DNA from: Labia minor
Lineage: Eukaryota; Arthropoda; Insecta; Dermaptera; Spongiphoridae
DNA length: 64,000 nt
Direction of reading: 5' to 3'
Assembly (NCBI GenBank): GCA_963082975.1
Contig: OY720345.1
Location: 18,502,491-18,566,490, forward strand
Shown here one piece after another: positions 13,001 through 28,000 of this stretch. Position 1 is the stretch's first letter; every line of letters starts with the position of its first letter. The position numbers and the translations under genes were made by a program. Under the pieces are notes generated by a model. That model saw only the letters and a list, made by a program, of their open reading frames with translations, did no database searches and was not told the origin of the DNA.

Positions 13001-16000
13001 CGCAGGTATCTTATTCATTTTCATTTAATATACTTCTATTTAATATATACTATATATTTAGTAATACATTTTATAATTTTTTTTAATTATTATTATTATT
13101 ATTATTAATTATAAGTATATGAAGATTATTGAAAATAATATAACAAGTATTAATTTTATTAAAAGTACTTAAGATAAAGTTTTAAAATATAATTTTGATT
13201 TAAAAGAATTAATATATTTAAGCATTGTATTATTTTTATGATTTTTAAATTATAATATAAATCAGGGATTCCCAATGGGGTCCAGGTGGACCCTTTGGTG
13301 GTCTATGAAGCTTTGAATAGGATCGACAGAACCTGAAGGATCTATTGAGGATCCATGACCAAATCTCCTTCCTTTTCCTTATTATAAACCAGTTGAGCTG
13401 TCGCTAGGCACAAAACCAACCGAGGATTTGAAATAAATTAATTTCCAAACAACATTATATATATATATGTATATCAATGCAATTTTTATTTTAAATTTTC
13501 TATCTAAATAAATTACCATTTAATTTAAAAAAGTTATTTTGATTGAGTTAATTGTTTTTGTAAAATAGCATTTTCCAATAATATCTATATTTGATAATAT
13601 TTATTAGCTATACCTCTATTATCGTATGCGAAATTTTTGAAATTTAATATTAATCAAAATTTGATGTTGATATCCGAAATATTATCAAAAATATTACTTC
13701 AACCATCACATTAATTTTTTCAGTTAAGAATGCCTATTAATTAACCATTAATGAAATTGTTAATTTATATAATATTGAAATGTAAGTTTTGTTAAATAAT
13801 AATGTACTAGCTCTACTTTTACTACTTTTAATGTTTAATGTAATAATTAAATATACTCTATTAAATACTCATTAATTTAATGTTAAACTTTATTAATATA
13901 CTTATACGGCATCAAAAAAACATGGGGGGTATTAAACGGGAAGAAAGTTTGAAAGGAGTCGACATAGAAAAAAGGTTGGGAAACTCTGGTGTAAATAATA
14001 AAAAGAGACATAAACATATTATATGACATTTAAAAGATGAGAATGTTGAGAAATAAATAAATTCCGGTTTAGTGAGTTTTAAAGTTTTTTTGAAATAAAG
14101 ATTTGTTAAAAATACGTTTGAATATTTTAAAATAAAATATAATTAATTAATAGGTTAAGATAATAATAGAATAATGTTTATTATATAGAGCAGTGATTCT
14201 CAACCTTTTCTTTTTACCGCGGCACACTTTTAACGGTTTAAAAATTTGGCGGCAGACAAAGAAAAAGATAAGTGTTAATTATTTAATTCCCTATAATAGA
14301 CTGTGTAATATAGTTTATGATAATGATCAGGGGGCGGCAACCTTTTTAATAGTCGGACACATTTCTGAAATAATATAACAGGGGTGGGCACACTTGGTGA
14401 TACTTAGAGCCATATTGAAAAATCGAAAATGTTTAAGAGCCTGATCGCAAAAACATTTTAACTTTTTTGTAACATACATATAAAATAAATAAGTACTTTT
14501 TCTTAAATTTAACTTTCTTAAGGTGGCGTCTCCCTTTCGGAGTTTGGCTATCATCATGACTAGGATAGTCCTAGAAGCTTTCTTGGGAATGTTAATGCGG
14601 TGGACTCCCGTTGCCTTTCGCATGTATAGAACCAGGAACTGACAGTTCCTGGAGGCGGAGGCAGCTGATGTTAAATTGAATTTTATTAGAAAAATTTGTT
14701 CTTAGTTGGAATCGAACGCCGACATCTTGTGTAGAAGATTGCTATGCTACACTCTCGGCTAGCTGCCTCCTCAATTTGAACTTTACATTTGTAAAATTTG
14801 GCGGCACATTTTAATCTCACGGCACACAAAAGTGGTTGAGAATTACTGATATAGAGAGATTAAGAATATATTTTAAAATATATTTTTTTTGCAATTGGAA
14901 ATTGTTCAAAATGTACTCCACTCCCAGAAATCCTAAAAAATCCATTTTCAAACTTGTAAAGGGAAAATCAAGTTTCTACAAATAAAAACATTATACTATA
15001 TAAATTCATGTTTTCAGAATGAATCTTTAGGCTAATCTGGTTAAGAAAAATAACATAAAATAAGTATATATTTACATATTTTCTTAAAATTTTAAAAAAC
15101 TTTTTAATCAACTTTCTTCCAAAAAATGCTTATTCAATATTGAAATTGAAAATTTTCTCTCTCTCTTCTTTCTCTGAGAATCTCTTAATTATAAAAATCG
15201 TTTAATATTCTTTTTTATTCATTTACTCATTTATTCTAATTCGATCCATTATTAAAGTTACATGAGCCTATTTTGTAAATGTATATCAATTAATGGAAAT
15301 GACTGTGAAGTAAAATTTATTTGTGGGGAAACAAATCAAAAATCATGATTGGTAGACAATGAAGGAAGAGATGTAAGATAGATGAGAGAAAATAGGAGTT
15401 GAATGGATAGTTACATTTGCGGTCAAAAACTTGCGAGTTACGTAAAGATAGATAGATAGAAATACCAAATACCTAAATATTATCATAATAATAAAAATAG
15501 CCAAATTAAATAATTCACTATTAAATCACTCTATAAAAGAATTTCATAATAATTTTAAAAATATCGATAATATTAAATAAATATAAAATTCAGTCAATTT
15601 TTATTTGATTTTTAGAATACCAGCGTGCTTTTGGTGCGAGCAAGAGACGGGGATTCGGGGGATCCCAGATCGCTCGCCCTCGCAATTGAGGGTGACCATC
15701 TTGGTTATTTTAAACTGCTTGGTGTCGAATCGCAGGCCCCTGGAGAAACCTGGGCACGGTTACTCACCACCGACAGGCCCATTGATCGAGAACACCCCCT
15801 TGTGGTTCAACAAGGCAGTATCTACACTTTCCGAATTACGGTATTTATTTTTAAAATTTTATTTTTATGTATTTTATGTATTTATCAATATATGTACTAC
15901 TATTCTTAATCTATATAATAATGGTCTTCATATTAACTTTTGATTTATTTAAAATAGATCAATAAATATAATATATAATAAAGAAATCACATAAATATAA

Positions 16001-19000
16001 TAAGAACAACATAGATGTAAGTATAAACATTTTTTAAAGTAATCTACGTTTGAAAAAATCGAAGAACACACAAAACGTGACTACAGACGTGAAAGCAAAC
16101 TACTAATATAAAATGGCTGATAATGTCAACATATATGTACCAACATAACAAAAAAAAAAAATTTGATAATCGAATGTACACAGCCCGCGAAAATTCAAAA
16201 TTCACCTTTTTTTGAACAGACTTCATGTATATATAATTATCCTAAAAAATGAATATTTTTAGATTAAATAATTAAAATTACTAAAAAAATTTAAATTAAA
16301 TTAAATATAAAAACAAAACCCATCTTAAAAACAGAAAATATAGGACTTTATAATTTTATAATTTTAATTTCTTGTGCCCAAAATCTAAATTTTATATCAA
16401 TTTTTTTTACAAGTTTTTTTAAAACTACATTTATATTAAACTATAATCTAAAGAAGATTATTTTAAATCCATTATTGGATTGTTCTAAAACAATTGTTTG
16501 TTTAAATTTTTTTTCCACAGATTGTAACGCTCTCTCAAATCCTAAATTGTTTTTCTATGTGAAAGGCGATTTCATTAATTGAACTTAATTAATTAAATTA
16601 AACTTTTGCTAACAGATTTTTTTAATATATGACTGAGCAAATTTTGTTTTTTTTTCTATTCAATTTCACTTGTATCTGAATTATTACACTTTCTTTCTTT
16701 AAATGATTAAAAGATTACAATAATACTTTGTCATGCACGCTAAACCAATTCACATTAAATAAAGTCATGGTGGACTGTTTTTGTTTTGTAAAAAAAAAAC
16801 ATTTACGCAAAATCTTAGATAATTTTATTATATATTTTGAAAAATTCTATATAGAAAAAAAAAATTTCTTCAGAGAAACTCTTATCATGTCCCATTAATG
16901 AAATAATTTCATAATCATCCCTATTTTATAAAATACTTTTATATAATGTGTAAGCCAAAAAAAATTTTCTAAGATAATTATTTTATATTGATATTTATTT
17001 AATTCATTTGATACCGATTTTCAATTTGTATATATCTCTTAGGTGGGGTTGGAAATTAATAGTGCTAAGACTAAAAATTTAGTAACAGAGAGGAATATTA
17101 TTAACACACAGTCTTAACATAAAAAATGTAAAAAAATTTAAAAACTTAGGTTCTGTAATTACGAAAGATAATAATATTCGAGAAGAATTTAAAGCGAGGT
17201 TACAATCGGGAAACGCCTGTTATCATGCAGTAAAGGGGCTTATCGTGTCAAAATTATTATCAAAGGTGATAAAAATTAGAATATATAAACAATTATTTTG
17301 CCGATTGTATTATATGGGTGTGAGACATGGTCTATGATCCTGGGGGACGAGAGTAGATTTAGAGTATTTAAGAATAGGATTCTTCGCAGCATTTATGGGC
17401 CAAAGAAAGATGAGGTCACCGTGGAATGGAGGAGACTGCATAACGAGGAATTGCATGATCTCTATGCATCTCCAGGCAAAATTAGGATTATATTTAAAAT
17501 CGAGAAGGTTGCGATGGGCAGGGCACATGGCTAGAATGGGAGAGAAAAGACTGGCGAAAAATATATTGGTGGGGTGACTGATTGGGAAACATCCGCTTGG
17601 AAGACCAAGGATGGGACGTAGGAAAGGACGTGAGAGAGATAGGAGAGAGTAGGGATTTTAGGGTTGTGGGTCAGGAGAGGGATACTTGGAGAAATGTGGT
17701 TGCTGCGGCCAAAAAAACTGACAATACCATACAATCATACACCTAAATTTTACAAAATACTTTTTAATAAATTGATTTGAATATTTTTTTTTAAATTAAA
17801 TTAAAATTAAAAAAATGTATATCCTTATTCCTAATTTTTAACTGAAAGTTTTTATAAAAGCACATCAATCGTACTTTAAAAATTTAGAATATATTCTAAT
17901 TGATGGTTTAATTTAAAAATAATATTCACTATTCAACTTAAATTTTTTTTTTAATATTCCATAATATTCATATTAATTAAATGAGAAATGAGAATAAAAA
18001 AATAAAATTACTTTGGACAACTTTTAGTAAAAAAAATCCTAATATTTTTGGAGTAATCATTTTATTTTATTTAAAAACGAAAAAACAATTCTAATAATTT
18101 TTGTTTTTTTCTTCAGGCGACTGAATTGATCAACAATGAAATCCCAGGTGCTATGTCTTCAACCCCGGTGACAATTGTTATTTCGGATGTGGATGATCTT
18201 CTTCCTGTTTTCAATCGTCGAGAATTCAATTTGACTGTTTCGGAGGATATTGGAATTGATACCCCACTGCCTGGTCTACAGATGACAGTCTCGGATGGCG
18301 ATGTGGGCGACAATGCTGCATTTCGACTGAGATTACGGGACGTTCGAAATATGCGGGATGCTTTTAGTGTTTATCCGATACAGGCTCGTGGCAAAGTGCC
18401 CGTTGTTATTAAAGTGACCGATCCATCCGTTCTTGATTACGATGTCGAAGATGAATCGCTTAGGGAAATCCAATTCGACGTGGTTGTCTATAATAATAGC
18501 ACTACGGTAATTAGCAACAACTCTTATATTATTAATATTATTACTATTCATATAAATATTAAATATATTTTATTTTTGGTTTTTATCTGGAAAACTAAAG
18601 TTATATTGGTGTCTAATTAGAATTAAAACCAGACATAAGTATTAAATAAATATAATTAGATATTCATAGCTTTGTTCTATATTATGGAAAAATATTTATT
18701 CCTATTTTCAAATTTGTCATGTTAAATAAAAAATTAGCTGGAGTGTCTCCACTCGACTATCTCGCAATTTGAATTGGATTAAATAACATAATATATTATA
18801 TTTATAATTAAATCTAATTAATTATAAATTATAAATTAAAATTAATAAATATTATTTATTAAACCAGCGCATGTTTGACTCTTTGTTGAAGGAACCACGT
18901 CACGTGTTGGTCCGTGAGATTTGCAGTGTTAAAAAATTAATTCTGGTACTTTCAGCGATTCAATGAAGCTGAAATTCTATATATAGCAGTTTTATACAAT

Positions 19001-22000
19001 TTTTAATCATGTGAAAAATTATTCATCATAATCATGAAATTTAGTATACGCGCATTATTCAAAATTCGTAGTTTTCTATCAACTTTTAAGAAATGTAGCT
19101 CAACCGGAAGAGGGTCATTACCTATAAGGTTTTGATTTTTTTATCCTCTAAAGTGACCGTAAAAATTAAGATATATGTTTGATAATTTTTCACATGATTA
19201 AAAATTGTATAAAACTCCTATATATAGCATTTCAGCTTGATTGAATCGCTGAAAGTACCTGAATTAATTTTTTAACACGACTGCAAATTACGCGCCAGCT
19301 CGTAACGTGGTGCCATCAACAAAGAGCCAAACACGCGCTGATTTAATAAATATTATTTATTAATTTTATTTTATAATTTAATTAACTAAATTTAATTTAA
19401 ACATATTATATTATGTGATTTAATCCAATTCAAATTGCGAGATAGTCGAGTGGAGACTCTCCAGCTTATTTCTATAGAAATGAATTAAAATTTGACAATT
19501 CACATTAAAATTAAAATTTATGAAATTTGTAGTACTGAATATTTATTTATTTATCTTAGTAGATTAAACCTGCAAATTGTATATTTCATTACTGAAATAT
19601 CGATTAAATTCCCTCGCAGTATAAAAACATTCATGATAGATTCAGTGAATACCGTTTGGGCTTCTATTAATGTCATTGCTTGTTGTTGCTGTACAAATCG
19701 CATCGTTCAGGATTTAAAAAATTTTGCAAATCTTCACTTTTCATGACCTGTTTGTTTGGGATATTGTGAAGTTATAAACTCAAAATTGATTGTGACGATG
19801 AAATATTACCAGAATATTCTTATATGCTCTTATTTTAATATATGCTGTAAATTTTATCAATATTTATTAAAAAAAAAAAAATAAAAATTAATTTTTTAAA
19901 ATTTATATCAAGCTTACAAAGCTTTTCTTTGCTTATAGAGACGGTTGGAGAATAGCGCCAGAATCGTAATCTTTTTCTAGAATTTAACATAGCATTATCA
20001 AAACTTGAAAATGTATCTAAGTGGTTCAAGGTACTAGATATAAATTTTGCTTTTTGGTAAATATCTACATCTAAAAACTACAAACTAAAATCATTTGAAG
20101 AATTTCCATACAATAAAAATAAAAAAAAAAAATAATAGACAATTTTTAGGAAAGAGTTTATTATATTTTTACCACAAATAAATTCCAAATTTTTTAATAA
20201 TCATTTTATTTTTTTGGTATAAAGTTTAATATTTCAAATTATAACACTTTTATACAGGATAGTTACAAGTTATAAAAAATATTTGATTATATATTCAAGG
20301 TAAAAGGGGTACAGGTGGTGGAGAAACAAAATCATGACAATTTTGTGGCATGTTAGTTACTTCAAAAATATTTTTTTATAATTTTGTGGCACGGACATTG
20401 AAAAAAGTTCGCCATTCCTGATCTTGAGAATACAAAAGTGACTCTATGTCTGTCTATCAGGAAAATTGTAATTTTATAGATTCAAAATTGGCTGAAACGA
20501 TTACTACGAAATTACATCGCAATATTCTTAAATATCTTTATTGGAACGTAGGCTATATACTATTATTTCATTATTTAATCAATAACCGCAGAAATTAATT
20601 TTTAAAAATTTATATATATTGTCTGTGTTGGTATTCAGAGCCAATGTCGACTCCGTGAATGAATATAAAATTAATAATTCTAGCAATTCCCACACAAATA
20701 ATATTTAAATTTTTATTTTAATTTCTAATATTCAAATATCATTTCAATTATTTAATTTATTCTAAAAGTTCTCATACACTTTAATTAATTTAATCAAATA
20801 TTTAGATCATATTTATCTTCAATTATTTTTTATTTATTAATATTTTAATATATTTAAATATTTCTTCTTTTCCTCTTAAAAGTGTAGGGTATAAATTTTA
20901 TCTTTGTCTAATAAAAAAAAGCAGAAATTATTATTTTTTAGTGTTTTATGAAAACAAAAATATTTTCAAAGAGTCAATTAAAGTGACTAAGTTCCATTGT
21001 TTTTGTTTTTTTTTTATAAGTAAAATGATCAATAGATTATATTAAAGAAAAGCTAGTATTTTTATAAAATAAAAATATAAGTACCTCAAAATATTTATAT
21101 TTTATTTCAGTCTTGTTTTTTACAGTTTTTCTAATGTTAATTAAATATTTAATTTGATTTACGTAGCTATTAGATATTTAATTAAATTTATATATGCAAA
21201 TAACAAAGTAATATTATAGATATAAAATGAACTTGGAATATATAAAGTAGAATGATGCAAATCGGAGGGCTTGTTTTGTCATCATCATTGTAGATTGTCT
21301 ACTTCCAAGGGGCTCCATTGAAAGTTTATTAGAAGTAAATATACCTGCTAATAGATTTTGTCATTCAAACATTTTTTATATTTTTTGGATTTGATAAAAT
21401 TGATACTAAATTAATAATATGAATATTTATATTCAATAAAAAATATTTATTAGAGAAAACCAAGTTATGAGATTATTTTGAATAGATCAATAGGAAGAAA
21501 TAAACGGAATTTCATTTTATTATTGACATGTTTTTGAATAATTTTTGTTATAATCGTATAACTTTATTTGATTATGATAAGAAAATTGATATATCTGATT
21601 GATTAAGTTTTTTTTTTTTTTCATTAATACACCATATTGTAATGATTTAACCAATTGAATAAACATGACCATCTGTGCTTTGATAATTAAATCTCAATTA
21701 AATAAAGCTGAATATTTGAGAAAAGAAGCAAATTACATGTTGAGATATGGATAGATTTAATTATAATCCACCTAAAAACAATGACGTTCAACTTGATTAT
21801 GGGTTGTTGCAGGGCGTGGAGCGTGAAGTGGGCAGCTCGCGGGTGATTTTACATCTGGCAGACGCCAACGATAACTCGCCTGTTTTTGAGTTGGGACTAT
21901 TTCGGCTTCGAGTTCGGGAGGATGCTCCTGCTGGTTCACTGATTGCCCCACTGACGGCATCTGATCGTGATAGCGGCCTCTTTGGCACTATCACTTACAA

Positions 22001-25000
22001 TCTCAAGGGATTTGGAGCGGAACGATTTCGAACCGATCCAATCCATGGGGGCATTTATGTGTCCAATTATTCACGAGGTTAATCATTATCCAAATTATAT
22101 ATTATTAATGAATATTATTAATTTTAAAGAATTTCTCTTAAAACAAAAAAAAAAAAAACAAAAAAATATAATTTCCGTCGTATGTATATGATGTCTGTAA
22201 CATAATGAAATTAGTTGTGACAAGGAAGTTAATTACAAATTGTCAAAATTATTAATTTGTAACTAACTTCATTTTTTTTAAATTTTGTTTTGTTATTATT
22301 AAATATTGAAAAAAAAAAAATTAAAAAGATTATTACGAAGATTTAATTAAAGTTAATAATTTTATATTCTAAGAGATTTATGCCGCCGGCAGCATATGAT
22401 GCCGGGAACGGATAGTTATGGAATATTTTTCTATTTTATTTTAATTTATTAGTTTTTGAAACTGGAATTTTTCAAATATTTGAGATTGAATATTATTATA
22501 TTATGAAAATGACACAAATAAAGTTTAATTTTTACAATTTTTTTTTCAAATTTAAACAATTTCAGAATTGTAATAAATCTATATATATTATATAGGTATA
22601 TTTATAAATTTCACTACAATCAGAAAGAAACATTAAAAAAAACGATGATTTTATTTTTACATAAAAACAAATAAATACATTTTAAAAAAATTTGTAATTT
22701 AAAAGTTTAATTTTTATTTTTATTTTTGAAATATGTATTCTTATACCAGAAATTATTGTTGGATCAATTTAGGATTAGATTATGAATCACAACAGAGTTA
22801 TACTTTGACGTTCGAAGCAAAGGATGGTGGTGGACGGATATCCGCTGTCAGTTTGGTTATTGAATTGGAAGATGTGAACGATAATCGCCCACGATTTGAT
22901 CAATCCGATTATAGTCGCATTGTCCGAGAGGGCGCCACCAGCTTTGAACCACAACTCTTTGTTAAGGTATGAATGGTATTTAAAAAAGAAAATGATATAT
23001 TTGGATCTTTGTGTATAAGAAAGGTTGTTTGTTCATAATAGGCACGTGATATTGATGGTCCGCAACAAGGGGGTGGGATTGTCCGTTATCAATTAACAGC
23101 AGGAGAGGGTGGCGAATCACCGGGAGTGGCTGCCCAGGTATTTGCAGTCGATCCAGATACCGGCGAGATCACCATCCGCACCCGCGTAAGCGCTTCCGAT
23201 GCCCAACACGGACATTATCATTTCTCTGTTCGTGCGACAGATTTAGGTAATAAAATAGACTCCAGTTCCTCTTCCTTCACATAATTAACCCTTTAATAAT
23301 TCTTGATGATTATTATATATAGGAAACCCACCACTCAGTTCGGAAGCCCGGGTTCTCATTCGCGTAGGCATTCCTGGAAATCAACGGCCAATTTTCCGTG
23401 GCACTCAACACGGCACCAATAATTATCATGCAAAGATTGCTGAAGATGCTTCACCAGGAACAGAACTTATTAAAATTACTGCAACTGATCCCGATGGACA
23501 AAATTCCAAATTAATTTATCGTATTAACCAAGGAGCCAAAGATAATTTTATAATTGATCAGCAGTAAGTATAATATATAACAATTATCAGTTATTAATAT
23601 TCAGTGGTGTCATCCTACGGGTTCACACGGGTTCGATAGAACCCGTTGTTTAAAATATTTTTATATCTACAAGCCCGTTGTTAATTTGTCTTGTTTCTGA
23701 GAATTCCTTACTAAATCATCAAACTTTACGTCAGTGGTTCCCAAACTTGTTTGGCCAAGCGCCCCCTTTCCAGAAAACAATTTACTCAGCGCCCCCTGGA
23801 AATTAATTTTTTTTTTAATTTAATAACAATTAAACAGAAAGATAAATGTACCTATTAGCAAAATATTATAAATAAAAGTGTAAATTAGAAACATTCAAAT
23901 TATGTATCTATTTATTGAACTCAGAATAGAAAAGTAATATACAAGTAATTTTTCCCTAAATGCACCTGTTTCCATTATCATCCCCCTGGATCGCTGAAGC
24001 AGCCACGAGGGGGCGGTAGCACCCACTTAGAGAATCACTGCTTTACGTGAAAAAAATTTATGTCATCATGAATTATTACCAAACCCTTTGTAAAATACAT
24101 AATTATTTTTAGTTAGCTCTACGGTAATTTCTATAATAGAATTCGTTAGTATTTTAAAATTATTTTACACTAGAAAATTATTAGAATGTCTAATTTAACA
24201 AAATCCTTGGATTAAATTATCCAATATGGTTTGTATCTATAAATTAATTAATTGAATATTTTCTGTTGCTAGGTCTGGACTGATAACCGTATCACCTGAT
24301 GCCAGATTGGATCTTGAAACAAGTGGACCGAGTTATGATGTTATTGTGCATGCAATCGATTCCGGAGTGCCTATCAGAGAAACAGCCACCGCTACTATTC
24401 TAGTCAAAGTTAACGATGTTAATAATAAACCTCCCCATTTTTTGAAATCACAAAGTTATGTGAAACATATATCGGAAAGGGCACCGATAGGTAAATTCTA
24501 AATAAATATTAATTTTTAAATTATTTTAATTATTCATATTCCTTAGATTTTAAATTTAAAAAAAGTATAGTTAATTTACTAATATAAGAAAATACTTAAA
24601 TATTTCAATTGATTGTTTTTTAGGAGAGCTTGTATTGACTGTAAAGGCATTTGATCCGGATACAAATTCTTTATTGAATTATACAATAGTAGATCCAATT
24701 AAATCGGCTGATAAATCAGGTGTAGCGTTAGAATCTACATCTACTTTTGATTTTCGGAATTTATTTAAATTAAATTCGACGAGTGGTGAATTACGAGTGG
24801 CATCGCGATTGAATCATCAGGCTGCTGCTGTTGTTATTTTAACGATCGAAGCAAGAGATTTGAACGCACGTGATGGACCTGATACACAAATTGATCGATG
24901 CGAAGTTACAATTTATATTCAGGTATTTTAAACTGTCAAGTCATAAAATGTTGAATTGGTTTTTTGATGAGTGAACTTTGATGTTTAGGCGTATAGTGAA

Positions 25001-28000
25001 CGTAACCCAGTTTTCACAAACTCCGGATGGTCGGCAACGGATCCAATGATCCATCGAAGAATTCCTGAGGAGATGATTGTTGGTGAAACTATATTAACGT
25101 TAACAGCCAGAGATCCTGTTACTGGAAAAGATATTAATCATTTTGAGGCATTAACTGATGCTAATGGAATGATTAAAGTAGAAATTCTTTCTGGGAATAT
25201 TATTCTCAATAAACGTCTTGATTATGAAACAATGCCGATTAAGGTAACATCGTCTATTTGTACATTTTATATATATAATGTCAAAATTTAATCTGTATCC
25301 GTTTTATTTTATTATAGATGTTAAGTTTTCAAGTCAGAGCTGATTCGGAAGATGAAGATCGAAAAACTGAAACAACTGTAACTTTAGAAATCCAAGATAT
25401 TAATGATAATACACCAATTTTTGAACGAAATGTAAGTTATATTTCTTTTGGTAAAATCAACAGTCTCTGAATATAACAATCAAATTTTATTAGAGTTCAT
25501 GAGTTTTCACAAAACAATAATACCTGTATTATTTTTATATTTTTATTTTTTTCAATTAAAAACTAATTTTTTGGAATTTTCCTTTAAAGTGTCCTAAAAT
25601 GAGGACGCTAAGTATTAATGAATTTTATATGAATATGTTTTTAGTTAATTAAATATAACTATTTATTTGAAGATAATATAAAAAAAAGTAGAAATATTTT
25701 AATAATAATTTGTTTTTTTTTGCTTGTTATAAAAGATTTATACGTCGTCGATATTAGAATCTGCTGTGTATCCTCATGAAGTGGTCACGGTCCGTGCCAC
25801 TGATTTGGATGCATCAGATACTGGCACAGGCTACGGTGATGTTCGTTATACTTTATCAGGGAGTTCTCACCAACTCTTTCAAGTCAATGAAACAACTGGT
25901 GTAGTCGGTTTGGCCCGAAATGCTACTCTTGACCGAGAAACCCAATCTCGACTATCTGTTCTTGTCGTAGCATTTGATACGCCCCAAGGTAAGGGAATTA
26001 TTTTTTTCGTTTTTTTTTTTTCTATTTTCTAAAACATTTTCACTCATTTTATTGGATTAGGTGGATCAGAACAGAGACGTACTACAGCGACCGTCTCTGT
26101 TGAAGTAGAAGATGTTAATGATAACGCCCCTCGAATGACTCGAGAAAAGTATACCGCGGTTGTTGCTGAAAATGTACCTGTAAGAAGCCTTGTGTTAGCG
26201 GTAGCCGCAACGGATCCTGATTTAGGCCTTGCTGGACAAGTACAATATGAACTTCTAGATGAAGGAGAAGCTCAAGGTAAATACTTCTAAGATGAATTAT
26301 ATCTCTAAACCTCTGAAATATAATAAAACAAAACTTTGATATAATATTCTCAAATCAAATTAAATTTAACAAATATTTTAATACCTGTTATATATATAAT
26401 AATATGTATATAATTAATATTTTTGCAGGATTATTTCAAATCGATTCCATTTCTGGTCAAGTTATGACGAAGAAACCGTTGACCGGTAAAGGCCGAAATG
26501 ATCCTTATCATTTAGTGGTCCGGGCCTCTGACCAAGCTGCAGAACACTCATTATACACTGATTCGCAATTGGAAGTGCACATTGGAGATGTTCAACCTAA
26601 TGATGGAGTACCCACCTTTACTCATCCAACAAACGATGAAATAGCGAGTGTAGCAGAAAATTCTCTCATTGGTTCACCAGTATTTCAGGTATGTGCATAT
26701 AATATAAGATTATAATACTATTTTGACTATTAATATCAATTCATAATAAATAATAATTGCATATTAAAAGGTTCATTGTCTAAAGTATTTTTTGACGGCT
26801 TTGTTATTGGCTTATCATCATACTAACCCTATGGGCTGTTTGGGATACAGCCCAGGGGCGCCGTAACTTAAGGGGCGCCTCGAACGTAAAGATAAGGAAT
26901 TTTTAAATATGCTTAAACTAAAAATGAAATATAGGTTAACAGAAACTTCATTTGAAAAAAATAATTTTATTTATAACTTCAATGAAATAATAAAAAATTA
27001 TATTTAAGTATTGAAATCAGGGCTTCGAACCGGAACTGAACCGAAAACCGAAAACCGAAAAAAAACGGTATTTTTGTCGGAACGAAAACCGGAGCTGAAC
27101 CGAAAAAAATAATATCGGTTTATTTCAGTTCAGTGTTCAATCCAGAGTTGCCAGAAGTGGTGTTTTTGGGCGTTTTGGCAACACACAACCCCGAATTTTT
27201 TTCAATTAGTTATGTCTCGTACTGCATGGTGTCGCTAAAAACTTTGTTTCAAAAATTAGTGTCCTAGTCATACTCTCCCTTCGGTTGTGTTGGCAGCGTC
27301 TCGTAGTCGCAATACAGAATTTAATGTTTTCATCGTTTGTTTAATACTGATATTTTGATTTAATGATAGTATTAATTTTTTAAATTATTTATTCCATTTG
27401 TTACAGGGTTATGTATTGATATAAAGAAAATGATTCATAAATATAAATAAAATTATTAAATAAATTTAAACAAATATTGAATAACTTTGACCAGGTACGA
27501 AGATTAGACAGTAAAAAACTTATTTTAGAATTTTGGGAGGAAAATAAAAATACAATTCCTCATTTATACAAAATTGCAATGGTGGTTTTAGGAGCTACTG
27601 CAACACAAGTTAGTGTTGAAAGAGCTTTCTCAGGTTTAAAGTTTATTTTACGAGACAATAGAAATAGTTTAAATACAAATATATTGGAAGATATTTTAAT
27701 AATTAGAGGTAATTTTCATCTTTTATAATTATAGTTATAATTGTAAGTAAATATATCCAAGAATCCTGAATACTTTAACATTAAATATACGAATTTGTTT
27801 CGTTTGTTGAGTGTTTGAAAGTAGAAGGATGTAAAAAAATATTCATACTTATTTGTTCCGTTTAATAAATTATATTATATTAACATATTATATACTTCTA
27901 ATTATTATACCTTTAATTAATTATTATTATTTATATTATATTGTATCAATTCATGTAGTATGATTTAGGGTGGTAGCAAGAAATATTTTTATATATTTAT

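Larger units (their letters stand above)
13006..15615. other. Cadherin intron 3
   Basis: It holds two hAT MITEs (13263-13988 and 14191-14848), the second with a nested SINE (14519-14772). Nothing exon-like is seen elsewhere. Confidence 0.75.
15841..18116. other. Cadherin intron 4
   Basis: It contains one end of a mariner element (about 16056-16228) and a LINE reverse-transcriptase relic (about 17040-17740). The remainder is AT-rich without coding signal. Confidence 0.75.

Noticed and set aside
14700-14770. Functional tRNA gene
   Set aside because: The anticodon stem and loop do not fold canonically, and the sequence continues into a SINE body.
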